The position numbers and the translations under genes are program-made. Under the pieces are notes generated by a model that worked only from the letters and a program-made list of their open reading frames with translations, had not been told where the DNA came from and did not search any database. Source: a virus. From it: 64,000 nucleotides of DNA. The DNA is taken from the IMG/VR virus record IMGVR_UViG_3300047316_000072, positions 1-64,000 of that record. The stretch is one strand, 5' to 3'. This document shows positions 54,169 to 63,116 of this stretch, one piece after another (position 1 is the stretch's first letter; every line of letters begins with the position of its first letter).

Positions 54169-56268
54169 TCACTCCACACGAAACACTGGCTGAGCCAACG
54201 AAAGCTTGATCAGTTCTTTTGCCCGTTGCGTCTCGTCCATCTTACTCAGACGGTCGTTGTACGCCGCTACAATAGCCTGATCATCAGGTGACAGTTGGCT
54301 ATAGTCACCTGTATTCCCCACGTCTTGCCCCTTGGCAACCGTGGTGTATTTCTGCACGCCCTTGCCAGGCATTGGCATGTCTTTCAATGCTTTCACCTGC
54401 TTGACAAGGTCGCTAACAGTGGTGCCTACGTTGTTCAGCTGGAACTCCAGTCCACTCGTCTTACCGATGAGTTTCTGAACTGCAGGAGGCAGGTTGGGGT
54501 TGTCGATAGTCAGATCAGCATCCGTCAGGTCGTTCCAACCCTTCTTGAGGGGTGAGTGGCTGCTGAATGCCATCTTGGCCGCAGCACAGCTAGCACCCAT
54601 CGCACCGAGGTGATCGTGGACAACCTTAGCGCGTGCCTTATCGGCAGCTGCCAACTTGCCCATATCATCTCCGTTCCCGTTACAAGCATCACCTCCGCTC
54701 AGTGCAGCAACATGATCATGAGCTGACTGCAGATGCATCATCTGTTCGTCACTCATCTTCTTATTCGCCTTGCTGAGCTCGTCCAAGAAAGCCTCAGGCA
54801 GATCTGCGATCCGTCGTAGGCTCTTGCGGTAGTCGACGTTCATGTCCTTCGCCACGTTGGCGATGACTGTGATCAACGGCATGTCGCCTTCCTGGACATC
54901 CGTGTTGGACATGACTTCAGCTATCTCCTCCTGAACCATCTTCAGGAGGAATGTGCACAGAGTGTCCAGAGCCTTCGCCGCTAGGGCTGGGAGTTCGCTG
55001 TCAGTATCCTGCTCAAGGAACTGCTCAACGAAGATCCCTTCCTTCACCCACTTCAGCTCGTCGATGATGCAGGCTACACGACCGATGTCGTACAGCGTCT
55101 TCTCTATCTGCTCGGTCCAGGAGAGGTCTTTCTTTACAGGGACGTCGTCTCCTGTGGCCTGCTTGGCTTGGGTTGTATCAACCGTATCTCCGTTGCCGTT
55201 CCCTGTCCTGTTGCGTTTGATAGGTACTTTTGTAGTCCCGGTCCCAGCCGTGTGCGCAGTGTCGGAGGGATCTGCGCTAGCAGCTGCCTTATTCGCCTTC
55301 CCTGTGAGGAGGAGGTGGAGCTCGTCAACAGCCGCGTGAGCTCCACTGGCAGCTTTGTTGACGTCGTTGTCAATGTCGAGTTGCTGATTGTGGCGTATTG
55401 CATCAGCCTTACGAGTGTGGGTTGAACCGTCCTTCGCTTTCCAGACCTGCTCAACTTCCGCACCGCCTAGTCCCTCCGCTCCTTCGCCCGCGTTAGTCTG
55501 AGCTTCATCTTTGCGCACGTTTCCCGGAGGAGACGCTTGAGCGCTAAAGCCCACGTCCACATCTTTGTTGTGCTCCCCTGGATCAACGTTGGTGGGACTC
55601 AGTGTGGCTGGATTTGTACCAGGATCTTCCGCCTTACGGTTGTCTACGTAGGAGCCCGTCTTGTCTGCGTGCTCGGGCCTATGCGTCCCTACAGGCGGAT
55701 CCTTAGGCTGAATTTCGCCCTTCTTCAAACTGTCATCTGGAGGGTCAGTTAAAGCGGGTGCGGCACTCTTGAACGCGCGGTCCTCGAACGCCCCGTCCAT
55801 CTTGACAAACTGGAACGTAGCGCCCGGTACACACGGGAGGTCGACAAGAGACACCTCAGATGGCTCCGCAGTATACCTGATGAGCTTGGGATTATCACGA
55901 TCCGTCCAACGTTTGACGTAACGGCCGCCGACGGAGAAGCCCGTGTAAACACCCTCCTCCACTTTCCGCCATTCGTCGTCGTCAATAATCCGTGCGAGAC
56001 CACCAATGACTCGCCCGTGGTCATCGAAGTCCAAGGGCTGGCATACCAAACCAGCGGCGATATTCTTGTGCATCGCCCTGATGTTGCCATAGTTCTTGCC
56101 TCCTGATGCTCCGTACATGTCCTCCGACCATTTCTGGAAGAGGGGTTTGGAGGAGCCGTAGTCCATGATTTCGCCGCTACGGTCACCTTGCTCCTCGGTG
56201 AACTTCCCGTACACCGTCCGGTTGACCGCGTCCACCTTCGTGATTGGCAGGAAGACACTGAGGTTCAT
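54169..56268 (-). CDS. Prohead protease with long scaffold-like C-terminus, 699 aa
   Basis: The first 175 residues (NIRAMHKNIAAGLVCQPLDF, VIGGLARIIDDDEWRKVEEG, YTGFSVGGRYV, AEPSEVSLVDLPCVPGATF) match XkdF/phage serine protease-type prohead proteases, with H near residue 67 and the serine in GFSVGG. The following 500 residues are disordered and helical (Asp/Lys/Ala-rich, with a coiled-coil-like region and repeated VKKDLS, AKA segments), typical of scaffolds. Protease and scaffold appear fused in one gene. It precedes the capsid gene. Confidence 0.7.
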   Translation of the reverse strand: MNLSVFLPITKVDAVNRTVYGKFTEEQGDRSGEIMDYGSSKPLFQKWSEDMYGASGGKNYGNIRAMHKNIAAGLVCQPLDFDDHGRVIGGLARIIDDDEWRKVEEGVYTGFSVGGRYVKRWTDRDNPKLIRYTAEPSEVSLVDLPCVPGATFQFVKMDGAFEDRAFKSAAPALTDPPDDSLKKGEIQPKDPPVGTHRPEHADKTGSYVDNRKAEDPGTNPATLSPTNVDPGEHNKDVDVGFSAQASPPGNVRKDEAQTNAGEGAEGLGGAEVEQVWKAKDGSTHTRKADAIRHNQQLDIDNDVNKAASGAHAAVDELHLLLTGKANKAAASADPSDTAHTAGTGTTKVPIKRNRTGNGNGDTVDTTQAKQATGDDVPVKKDLSWTEQIEKTLYDIGRVACIIDELKWVKEGIFVEQFLEQDTDSELPALAAKALDTLCTFLLKMVQEEIAEVMSNTDVQEGDMPLITVIANVAKDMNVDYRKSLRRIADLPEAFLDELSKANKKMSDEQMMHLQSAHDHVAALSGGDACNGNGDDMGKLAAADKARAKVVHDHLGAMGASCAAAKMAFSSHSPLKKGWNDLTDADLTIDNPNLPPAVQKLIGKTSGLEFQLNNVGTTVSDLVKQVKALKDMPMPGKGVQKYTTVAKGQDVGNTGDYSQLSPDDQAIVAAYNDRLSKMDETQRAKELIKLSLAQPVFRVE

Positions 56269-56293
56269 GTTAGTCGTCCTTTGCTATCTTGTA

Positions 56294-56983
56294 TTACCGC
56301 ACCCGCCTGGAGCAGATATACCCTTTAGCAGTCAAGAGCCCTGAACCGCCAAGAGTTGTCTGCGCCACGAGATAGAGGTCGATAGGGGTGCTTGAGTTGG
56401 AGCGGCACTGACCGGTCATAAGCATCTGACGCTGACCAGTAGTAAGGGCACTAGTCGTGATCATATTCAGGATGCCTACGCCGGTCATCAGATCGTCGTC
56501 GGTTGGGAGGGCATCGGGATGCACGCTCACCGATGCAGCGACCATGTTCGGGCTGACACCAGCGGCCGGCTGGAAGTCGACAGCGCCCCAGATCTCAAAG
56601 TCTCCCGGCGTGAGATTGAGTGAGCAGAGCTGTGTTGGTACGTTCGAAGGTAAGGTAACGCCAGAGGTGTTGCTCACGACTTGGTACGCACCCACTTCTC
56701 CTTCAGGAGCCTCAGAGCCGTCAGTTACTCCGTAGACGTTAGCCTTCAAATTGTCGACAGCGTCAACGTAGTGCTTGGTCGTAGCCTGTAGCGGGTTATC
56801 TCCAGCAGGATCGGCCTCGAGGAATAAGGGCCCTTCCATGCTGCCGCCACCCTTTGGCATAGCCATAGCTACCGCTGCCTGAAGTTCAGTGATCTCGTCA
56901 GCAGCAGTTTGGAAGTTGCCCCGAACGGGCTGCGTCTCCGCATCGCCCTCTGCAGGATGCTTAGGATCAATATTGCTGGCCAT
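56294..56983 (-). CDS. Collagen-free paralogue of the collagen-like protein, 229 aa
   Basis: The ATG at 56983 starts MASNIDPKHPAEGDAETQPV; a longer frame from 57091 overlaps the neighbour and lacks this start. The first 40 residues and the last 100 (VPTQLCSLNLTPGDFEIWGA, QPAAGVSPNMVAASVSVHP, GYICSRRVR) match the collagen-like neighbour, but there are no GXY repeats. It is likely a virion decoration or short fibre protein. Confidence 0.65.
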   Translation of the reverse strand: MASNIDPKHPAEGDAETQPVRGNFQTAADEITELQAAVAMAMPKGGGSMEGPLFLEADPAGDNPLQATTKHYVDAVDNLKANVYGVTDGSEAPEGEVGAYQVVSNTSGVTLPSNVPTQLCSLNLTPGDFEIWGAVDFQPAAGVSPNMVAASVSVHPDALPTDDDLMTGVGILNMITTSALTTGQRQMLMTGQCRSNSSTPIDLYLVAQTTLGGSGLLTAKGYICSRRVR

Positions 56984-56993
56984 CTGTGGTTGT

Positions 56994-58163
56994 TTACCTC
57001 GCTCGTCTGGCAGACATGTAGCCAGTCGCGGTGCAGGTACCTGTGAAGGTACCCTGTGCTGCCAGATAGATAGTGGCCGCCGCACTGACATTCACGCGAG
57101 TTGGGCCAGTCTGCATGGTCTGGATTTGGGCACTGGTGAAGGTCAGTCGGTATTGTGTCATGTTGCCTGTACCGGCGGCAATCTGAGCAGCCGTTGGCAA
57201 CGTTGCTGATATCGTAGCGACGGCTGCAGCCAGAGCGGAGGGCGCCGCTGAAGGCGTGAAGACGATAACACCCGCTACCACCCAATCGCCTGGAGTGAGA
57301 GGCAACGAACCAAGGTTCACAGTCGTATTGGTGGTGAGCGAAACCGGAGTGGTGATGCTGACAGCGAGTTGCTCGCCAGTGTTACCGGCAGCTGCATTGT
57401 CTGCTGCGACTGTGCCAACGACTGGTGCACGAGAGGTATCTACAGGGTGGACGTGATCGCCGCGAGCATAGGTAGTAGCTACACCCGCATTCGCGGCCCC
57501 GTCCATAGCAGGAGCGGTAGACGAGGGCGTCTGCGGTGCTCCTGCAGGGCCCGTTGCGCCAGTAGGTCCAGTAGCACCCGTAGTACCCGTAGCACCCTGA
57601 AGACCTTGAGGTCCGGTAGCACCCGCAGATCCCTGAATCCCTTGAGGTCCTGGAGGTCCTGGAACCGTCGAAGCGGCTCCTGTTGGACCCGTAGCTCCTG
57701 TTGCACCTGCCGCACCTGGGTCGCCTTTAGGACCCATTGGACCTTGAGGCCCCGGTACTACAGAGGCAGAGCCTGCTGGTCCTGTAGGGCCAGTTTGGCC
57801 AGCAGGTCCTGGAGGACCTGGTACAGTTGAGGCTAAACCCTCTGGGCCTGTTAGTCCTTGAGGACCCGCTGCACCTGTGGCTCCCTGAGGGCCAGGGACG
57901 GTCGAAGTTGCTCCTTGAGCGCCAGTATCACCTTTAGGGCCAGGAAGACCTACAGGACCTGGAGCTCCTTGAGGTCCAGGCTCTCCCTGGACACCTTGGA
58001 TGCCTTGAGGTCCAGGAACACCTTGTGGACCTTGAAGGCCTCCCTCGCTAACGGCAGCCTGTAGAGTAGTGATCTCGTCATGCGCGGCCTGGAAATTGTC
58101 GCGCGTGGACTGACTAGACGCATCGCCGTATGCAGGTTGCGTAGGGTCGATCCTGCTAGCCAT
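56994..58163 (-). CDS. Collagen-like virion fibre protein, 389 aa
   Basis: The N-terminus [20 protein letters not shown] anchors the protein. It is followed by a long Gly-X-Y tract (residues about 55-210: [16 protein letters not shown] and similar) and a beta C-terminal domain ([19 protein letters not shown], ending GYMSARRAR). This is the layout of collagen-like phage fibres and head fibres: the tract trimerises, the ends bind the particle and the outside world. It lies among head genes, so a head fibre is likely. Confidence 0.8.
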   Translation of the reverse strand: MASRIDPTQPAYGDASSQSTRDNFQAAHDEITTLQAAVSEGGLQGPQGVPGPQGIQGVQGEPGPQGAPGPVGLPGPKGDTGAQGATSTVPGPQGATGAAGPQGLTGPEGLASTVPGPPGPAGQTGPTGPAGSASVVPGPQGPMGPKGDPGAAGATGATGPTGAASTVPGPPGPQGIQGSAGATGPQGLQGATGTTGATGPTGATGPAGAPQTPSSTAPAMDGAANAGVATTYARGDHVHPVDTSRAPVVGTVAADNAAAGNTGEQLAVSITTPVSLTTNTTVNLGSLPLTPGDWVVAGVIVFTPSAAPSALAAAVATISATLPTAAQIAAGTGNMTQYRLTFTSAQIQTMQTGPTRVNVSAAATIYLAAQGTFTGTCTATGYMSARRAR

Positions 58164-58960
58164 TAGCGTGATCCGGGCTTTGTGTTTGACGGGTTTGGAG
58201 TTGCCGGTTTTGTTGCTGCCGCCGGTGCTGGCTTCTCTAGCTCGGCAGCCTCAGCATCTCTAGCCTCATCTGCCTTAGCTATCTGGTTGTGCTGATCTTC
58301 GACCTGCTGCTCCCTCATTGCCCGCTGGTCCCAAGTCGTCTGCCCGCCGTCCCACGTGGTCCGGCCTTGGTCCCAAACTGTCCCAGCGACAGCTACGGGA
58401 ACAGGCATACCGATATTTGGCCAGTAGATATCGGCGTATACGTACAGGTCTACTTTACACCCATCAGGCGCAGGAGTTGCAACGTTCACGTAGAAGTTGT
58501 TGTCGCTCCCCTCACTCCAATGGATTGCAGTCATGCCGCTCAAAAGGGGTAGCGACACGACTGTATCAGGAGTAGAACAACCCACAGCTCCTGCCAAGTC
58601 GCATACTTGGACTCCTGCCATGTTTGGTTGGGAGAAGACTTTGCCTACTACTCCTGTCGGAGTACTGCTGGCATTTATCGCCATGACACGAGTGACTCTG
58701 AACTTCACGCCCGTAGGAATACGCACAGGAAGAGGCTGGTCTCCCGAGATGGACAGATCCATCATGCAGACGTGACCTACGTGCGAGACAGCATAAGTCA
58801 GGCACCCCATAGACAGTAGGTCTAGCTTATCCGGCGTAGGAATAGCCTGAGTCTCGGTCGTAAGGAACCCTTGAGCGTTAGCATGGTACGTACGGCCGCT
58901 ACTACACGTAAGGATCGATCCTGCTTGCGGTGCTAGTATAAAGATGGTGTTGGGTGTCAT
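58163..58960 (-). CDS. Virion-associated hypothetical protein, 265 aa
   Basis: Located between portal and the collagen-like protein. The N-terminal part is beta-rich ([38 protein letters not shown]). Near residue 200 a short repeat [19 protein letters not shown] is followed by a helical, Ala/Pro/Lys-rich tail. It could be a head decoration or a fibre base. No family is recognised. Confidence 0.55.
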   Translation of the reverse strand: MTPNTIFILAPQAGSILTCSSGRTYHANAQGFLTTETQAIPTPDKLDLLSMGCLTYAVSHVGHVCMMDLSISGDQPLPVRIPTGVKFRVTRVMAINASSTPTGVVGKVFSQPNMAGVQVCDLAGAVGCSTPDTVVSLPLLSGMTAIHWSEGSDNNFYVNVATPAPDGCKVDLYVYADIYWPNIGMPVPVAVAGTVWDQGRTTWDGGQTTWDQRAMREQQVEDQHNQIAKADEARDAEAAELEKPAPAAATKPATPNPSNTKPGSR

Positions 58961-58963
58961 GGG

Positions 58964-60733
58964 TTATCTCCTCGCGGTACTACTCGTAGTACCTGTTGCC
59001 CCGGGGGATGTAGGTTCCGCAAACTTCGGTGAGACACGTCCCTGTCCACCACCTCTAGGCTGACCGAATGCAAGTGGCTTAGGCTTGCCGTCGCCACTGC
59101 CTGCATCAGAGCTATCGTCTCCGCCATCGCCTGGAGGTTGAGCTGCTGCACCTGCTGCTGCCACGTCCAGTGGATTCTGGCTAATTGGCACATAGCCGCT
59201 AGTGGTAGCGAGCATAGGCTCCTCTGCAGCTCCTCCCACGGGCAGTTTGCCTCTAGCCTTCCGGACCTCATCAATAGCGTAGATCCCTGACTTGACGTAT
59301 CCAGTGTCAATCTCCATCTGGGCCTTCGGATCCTGCTCGCGGTCTTCTAGGAAGACAAACTCCAGTTCAGGATGCTTCAGGTCAAAACGGATAATCATAT
59401 CCATCAGACCCTTCCACCAGCGCTGAGAAGGGATAAGACCCTCTTCCAGCGCACGCGACCGCGCAGTGCCAGCAGTAGCACGATTGAGATGAGTAACAAA
59501 CGGCTCAGGAGAGATTGAGAAGATGAAGCAGATGACCCGCGCCAACCATTCATCGTAGTCATCCTTGAGAGGCGGCTCCTTCGTCTCCACGTACTTGAAC
59601 TGACCGGGCATGAACCGCACCTTACGGCGATTCATGAGGTTACCTGACATCAATCCGTCAAACCAGCTTTGAAAGTCACGGATGTTTTGTATGTTCCAGG
59701 CTTCTGGCAGTCCCACGAATGCGTCGGGAGTGCTTCCGGCCAGGTAGTAGTCGAGCTGGTAGACAGCCCTTCTGATAGCCGTGTTAACCGTGACAACAAC
59801 CTGCTCAACTGGAGACAGACCATAGACCCGGTCACTACGGATATTGCGAGGCATATAAAGGAGCTCACTAGCAGTGTAGTCGGCTGCAGGTACTCCATGA
59901 AGTATTTGTTGGTAAGAAGGCTCACCAGGATCAGTAGGACGACGACCTGTAGCATCAAGGAGAGGGAAGATAGTAGCACCATCAATAGGCTCCAGCGCAT
60001 ACAGCTCTCCTCCGCGCGTCTGCCGCCTGTAGAGGCATGCCGCATCAATTACAAACATGTCCTCATTTACACAGCGCATCCACTGATCCCACGTATGCTC
60101 CTTGTCAGGATACATGAGGAAGTCAGTTACTTCCCGGATGTCCTTCTTGGTCTTGTCGGGCAACTCCAGTGTATTCAGTTCGCTACGCTGTACGGACGGC
60201 TGCTTGTTACCGCTAGGGATGCCAAACTTTGGACCGTTGGACTGTCCGTTAGGAGGACCTCCGTTGCCCCCTCCGTTCCCGTTCTTTGTAGGAGGGAATG
60301 CTTTGGTTGAGAAGGTTGTAGTACCAGGATCGCCCGAGTGCTCCTCAGGAGCCCCCTCTTCTCCAAGCGCTTCTCGCGGCCTGATTGCCCAATCTAATGC
60401 TGCGATTTGGTCCTTGCGCGCCTCAATTACGCCTCTTAAAATGTCACAGTTCTGAGCTAGAGCTCTCAGGTCGGCGAATGAGATGGCCTCCTGAGTACGA
60501 GGGTTGTAGTTGAGGTTGTAGCCTGTCTGATAGTCGAACCGTCTCCCTTTAACACCGGCATCTTCGCCCTGATCTGCAAACGGCTGGAGAGGTTGCCATG
60601 GACCGAACCAGTTGTTTGGACCTACGCCACTTACTACAAAGCGCGTAGCAGCCTTCACACGCTGTACAAAGCTTGGTACAACGGGAACAATTTGCCCTGT
60701 TGGGCCGTTAGGACCTACTGGAAGACTCGGCAC
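58964..60733 (-). CDS. Portal protein, 589 aa
   Basis: Pattern of siphovirus portal proteins: RTQEAISFADLRALAQNCDI, LRGVIEARKDQIAALDWAIR near the start, KKDIREVTDFLMYPDKEHTW, PVEQVVVTVNTAIRRAVYQL in the middle, and FIFSISPEPFVTHLNRATAG with IDEVRKARGKLPVGG near the end. The C-terminus is disordered and Gly/Ser-rich. It forms the DNA entry ring of the head. Confidence 0.8.
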   Translation of the reverse strand: MPSLPVGPNGPTGQIVPVVPSFVQRVKAATRFVVSGVGPNNWFGPWQPLQPFADQGEDAGVKGRRFDYQTGYNLNYNPRTQEAISFADLRALAQNCDILRGVIEARKDQIAALDWAIRPREALGEEGAPEEHSGDPGTTTFSTKAFPPTKNGNGGGNGGPPNGQSNGPKFGIPSGNKQPSVQRSELNTLELPDKTKKDIREVTDFLMYPDKEHTWDQWMRCVNEDMFVIDAACLYRRQTRGGELYALEPIDGATIFPLLDATGRRPTDPGEPSYQQILHGVPAADYTASELLYMPRNIRSDRVYGLSPVEQVVVTVNTAIRRAVYQLDYYLAGSTPDAFVGLPEAWNIQNIRDFQSWFDGLMSGNLMNRRKVRFMPGQFKYVETKEPPLKDDYDEWLARVICFIFSISPEPFVTHLNRATAGTARSRALEEGLIPSQRWWKGLMDMIIRFDLKHPELEFVFLEDREQDPKAQMEIDTGYVKSGIYAIDEVRKARGKLPVGGAAEEPMLATTSGYVPISQNPLDVAAAGAAAQPPGDGGDDSSDAGSGDGKPKPLAFGQPRGGGQGRVSPKFAEPTSPGATGTTSSTARR

Positions 60734-60751
60734 CTCAAACTCCCACGCCGT

Positions 60752-61366
60752 TCAGTTCGTAGCTAGCTTCTTAGCAATCTCACGTGCTGCTCCTACAGCA
60801 ACGTTCTCGTTACTCAAGTCGTCTGGAGTAGTCCAGGCTAGATAGATAACCCCAACAAAACTCTCCGGGTTCGGAGGAATTGGTATTGCACAACCTCGTT
60901 TCATCCCTCTTTCGTAGAGCCTTCGAGCCAGTGGAGATCCTGTAGGGGTTAGATTGACGCAAGTAGGGTGACCTTCCATAACATCTATCAGTGTCTTGAC
61001 GTCAGATCCGGTAACTATGATCGGTAGGCGTCGTGGACTCGGTATAACTGGACGTTCACCGTCGTGCCTCCTAGCACCTAGGAACCATTGTGAGTTCTTC
61101 TCCAAGTCTACTGCCCAGATTTGTACGATATCGGCATCTGTCTCTGCAGCCAGCTTGGATAGCGCATCAGGCACGTCAGCCGTCTTCAGCTCGGGTTGAT
61201 CAGGGGTAAGCCAAGCCTCAAACAGCTCGTTACGCTGCTCATAGACAATCCACCCAGAGAACGCCAGTACAGCCAGTCCACCGATGGCGAAGGCCTTCCA
61301 CGGCTTATCTATAAACCGCAGGATGCGATCGAGTATCCCCGATATGCCACCATTAGGCGACGCCAT
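60752..61366 (-). CDS. Membrane protein with GAF-like domain, 204 aa
   Basis: Residues about 25-45 form one transmembrane helix (AFAIGGLAVLAFSGWIVYE). The rest resembles a GAF-like sensory domain (ETDADIVQIWAVDLEKNSQW, GMKRGCAIPIPP, SFVGVIYLAW). It sits next to the lysis genes; phage membrane proteins of this size are sometimes holins, but the large soluble domain is unusual. Function unknown. Confidence 0.55.
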   Translation of the reverse strand: MASPNGGISGILDRILRFIDKPWKAFAIGGLAVLAFSGWIVYEQRNELFEAWLTPDQPELKTADVPDALSKLAAETDADIVQIWAVDLEKNSQWFLGARRHDGERPVIPSPRRLPIIVTGSDVKTLIDVMEGHPTCVNLTPTGSPLARRLYERGMKRGCAIPIPPNPESFVGVIYLAWTTPDDLSNENVAVGAAREIAKKLATN

Positions 61367-61745
61367 CGTCTACGGGCTCAATCACGTAGAACTGATCCCC
61401 ATCGTTCGCTGCTCCTCCGTCTCCTTTCCCACCTCTGAAACGAATTGTACGCTGTTGAACAGGCTGACCGACCCACTGATCCCATACTAACAGCCCGTCC
61501 GTATTAACTGCGACCAGCACTGCCGCGTGAGACCTTTTGTCCGTATGGTTTCCGTACTTGCCGTTGGGGTCGAACGTAGCAATAGCGGTGCCTGATGCGA
61601 GGCCCCTCGACTCCCGCACCAGAGCACCTCTCCGCCAGTATGAAGTTGGCGGAGCTCCCGTCACCTCACGGACATAGGCAACGCAGTGCCCATTGGGCAC
61701 TACGCTTCCGACGAGCCTCTCATGTCCGGTGGCAACGAAAGCCAT
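61353..61745 (-). CDS. BPSL0067-like peptidoglycan hydrolase candidate, 130 aa
   Basis: The segments NGHCVAYVREVTGAPPTSYW, GTAIATFDPNGKYGNHTDKR, SHAAVLVAVNTDGLLVWDQW and QQRTIRF match the BPSL0067 family, a NlpC/CHAP-like fold with Cys at residue 21 and His in SHAAV. By position beside membrane proteins it is the best endolysin candidate. It overlaps the neighbour at its C-terminus. Confidence 0.65.
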   Translation of the reverse strand: MAFVATGHERLVGSVVPNGHCVAYVREVTGAPPTSYWRRGALVRESRGLASGTAIATFDPNGKYGNHTDKRSHAAVLVAVNTDGLLVWDQWVGQPVQQRTIRFRGGKGDGGAANDGDQFYVIEPVDDGVA

Positions 61746-61936
61746 CAGTCCGGATCCTTGTCCTTCAGAGCCATCATAGCCTCGATAGACGATACTGCTT
61801 GCAACCCTAGATGCTTGACAACCTGAGTCATCAGCATCTTCAGGTGCTGGAGCTCCGCCTCGATCTTCCTGAGACGGTCGCCGACAGGGATTTCATGCAA
61901 GTCAGCCCTATCGCTTGTCCGCATTTGCTCACTCAA
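61745..61936 (-). CDS. Small helical protein in lysis region
   Basis: The helical segment LRKIEAELQHLKMLMTQVVK is probably a coiled coil. The start is TTG at 61936 (GGAGG 9 bases upstream, overlapping the previous stop) or ATG at 61924. Function unknown; a lysis accessory role is possible by position only. Confidence 0.5.
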   Translation of the reverse strand: MSEQMRTSDRADLHEIPVGDRLRKIEAELQHLKMLMTQVVKHLGLQAVSSIEAMMALKDKDPD

Positions 61937-62100
61937 TAGATGCGTCCTCCCCCAAACAGCAACACCAGGACTAGGATCAACAAGATCACCCCAATGATGC
62001 CGAAGCCCTGAGGACCGTAGTAACCACCGCGGTAGCCGTAGAACCCGCCAAAACCGCCAAACAGGATCACGATGATGATGATCAGCAGTAGCAGGTTCAT
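61933..62100 (-). CDS. DUF3309-like small membrane protein, 55 aa
   Basis: Two hydrophobic helices (NLLLLIIIIIVILFGG and GVILLILVLVLLFGGGRIY) flank a Gly/Tyr-rich loop (GFYGYRGGYYGPQGFG). This plan is like DUF3309 proteins. Its ATG overlaps the previous gene's TGA (ATGA), so the two are translated together. A holin or membrane partner in lysis is possible. Confidence 0.6.
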   Translation of the reverse strand: MNLLLLIIIIVILFGGFGGFYGYRGGYYGPQGFGIIGVILLILVLVLLFGGGRIY

Positions 62101-62279
62101 GGCAGTAACCAGCCCGCCTTACCAAGATTGACCAGTATGACGATCAGACACACAAGCACAATGATGAGCTTGAGTATCGGGTCAATCAGTACTGGTCCGC
62201 GTGCAACGATGATCACGAGATCAACTAGCCAGCACGCGAGCCACGCTACGACAAAGTAGACAATGGCTTTCTCTTGCAT
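62097..62279 (-). CDS. Small membrane protein, holin candidate, 60 aa
   Basis: Two transmembrane helices (AIVYFVVAWLACWLVDLVIIV, LKLIIVLVCLIVILVNLG) with a short basic N-terminus and no other domain. Length and helix count suit a class II holin. It is coupled to the DUF3309-like gene downstream and lies close to the hydrolase gene. Holin activity is inferred. Confidence 0.55.
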   Translation of the reverse strand: MQEKAIVYFVVAWLACWLVDLVIIVARGPVLIDPILKLIIVLVCLIVILVNLGKAGWLLP

Positions 62280-62291
62280 CGGACTGCTCCG

Positions 62292-62882
62292 TTACGCAGG
62301 CTTTGGAGTAGCCTCAGTAGGTGGAACACGCTCCGGCACCTCCACCGTAAACGTCACACGTTGGCCCTGATAGTAGACCACCAAGTGTGCTTTGCCGTCT
62401 GCTCCTGGTACGATAGCCTCAGGCGGAATGACGATTGGCGGTGTGGGACGTGGATCGTTCGGACCCCACATGCCGAGAGGCGGCCCGCCAGGAGCAATCG
62501 GATGAGACGGGAACGGAGGCAGCCCCTGGTCCGGGTAGATCGGGAGAACGATTGGATGCGTTGGCACTCCCGGAGCCACTGCATCCGGCGGGATCACGAT
62601 AGGATGACTGGGGTAGACTGGCAGGTAGATCGGGTGAGTTGGTACACCAGGAGCCAGACCATCCGGCGGAATCACGATTGGATGGGATGGATACACCGGG
62701 AGGAAGATCGGATGTGTCGGTACACCCGGCGCAATCGCATCAGGTGGGATCACGATCGGGTTCGTTGGTCTCGGGTCACCAGGGCCCCAGATACCCAGCG
62801 GGGGCTGAGGTACGGGCAGAGTGTTATCGGGGTGCTCGCCACCACCGGTACCAGTGATCCAGTGAATGTATGCTAGAGGCAT
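62292..62882 (-). CDS. Proline-rich tandem-repeat protein, 196 aa
   Basis: The ATG at 62882 (AAGGAG upstream) starts MPLAYIHWITGTGGGEHPDN; an earlier in-frame ATG at 62945 has no site. Three 26-residue repeats of the type HPIVIPPDAxAPGVPTHPIF follow, then related Pro-rich segments (PNDPRPTPPIVIPPEAIVPG). The C-terminus is a small beta part (AHLVVYYQGQRVTFTVEVPE). It may form an extended stalk or a virion-bound linker. No family is recognised. Confidence 0.6.
   Translation of the reverse strand: MPLAYIHWITGTGGGEHPDNTLPVPQPPLGIWGPGDPRPTNPIVIPPDAIAPGVPTHPIFLPVYPSHPIVIPPDGLAPGVPTHPIYLPVYPSHPIVIPPDAVAPGVPTHPIVLPIYPDQGLPPFPSHPIAPGGPPLGMWGPNDPRPTPPIVIPPEAIVPGADGKAHLVVYYQGQRVTFTVEVPERVPPTEATPKPA
62529..62762 (-). 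repeat. Three tandem 78-bp repeats
   Basis: The repeat encodes HPIVIPPDxxAPGVPTHPI followed by FLPVYPS and its variants three times in a row. Units differ by several silent and coding changes, so they are old or under selection for the peptide. Confidence 0.75.
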
Positions 62883-62896
62883 GTCGGCTCCTTTGG

Positions 62897-63115
62897 TTAG
62901 CTGTTGCCTAGATTGCGTACGATTAACCCGCCTGTCGGGTCGCAAACTAGATCTTCCAGGTTTTCACTGAACTGTTCGAACTCACGTAAGCTCAGCGGTC
63001 GTCCGTCCTTGAAGGCCTCTCTCATTGCATGCCAGGCCTTCAATCCAGTGATGTTGCCTCCCAGTGCTGCGTCAACCACAATCACAACCTGCTCAGTAGT
63101 GACGCAACCATGCAT
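62897..63115 (-). CDS. Hypothetical protein, 72 aa
   Basis: The ATG at 63115 has AGGGA eight bases upstream; an in-frame ATG at 63136 lacks a site and overlaps the terminase end. The product starts MHGCVTTEQVVIVVDAALGG and is helical in the middle. Function unknown. Confidence 0.55.
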   Translation of the reverse strand: MHGCVTTEQVVIVVDAALGGNITGLKAWHAMREAFKDGRPLSLREFEQFSENLEDLVCDPTGGLIVRNLGNS

Positions 63116-63116
63116 G

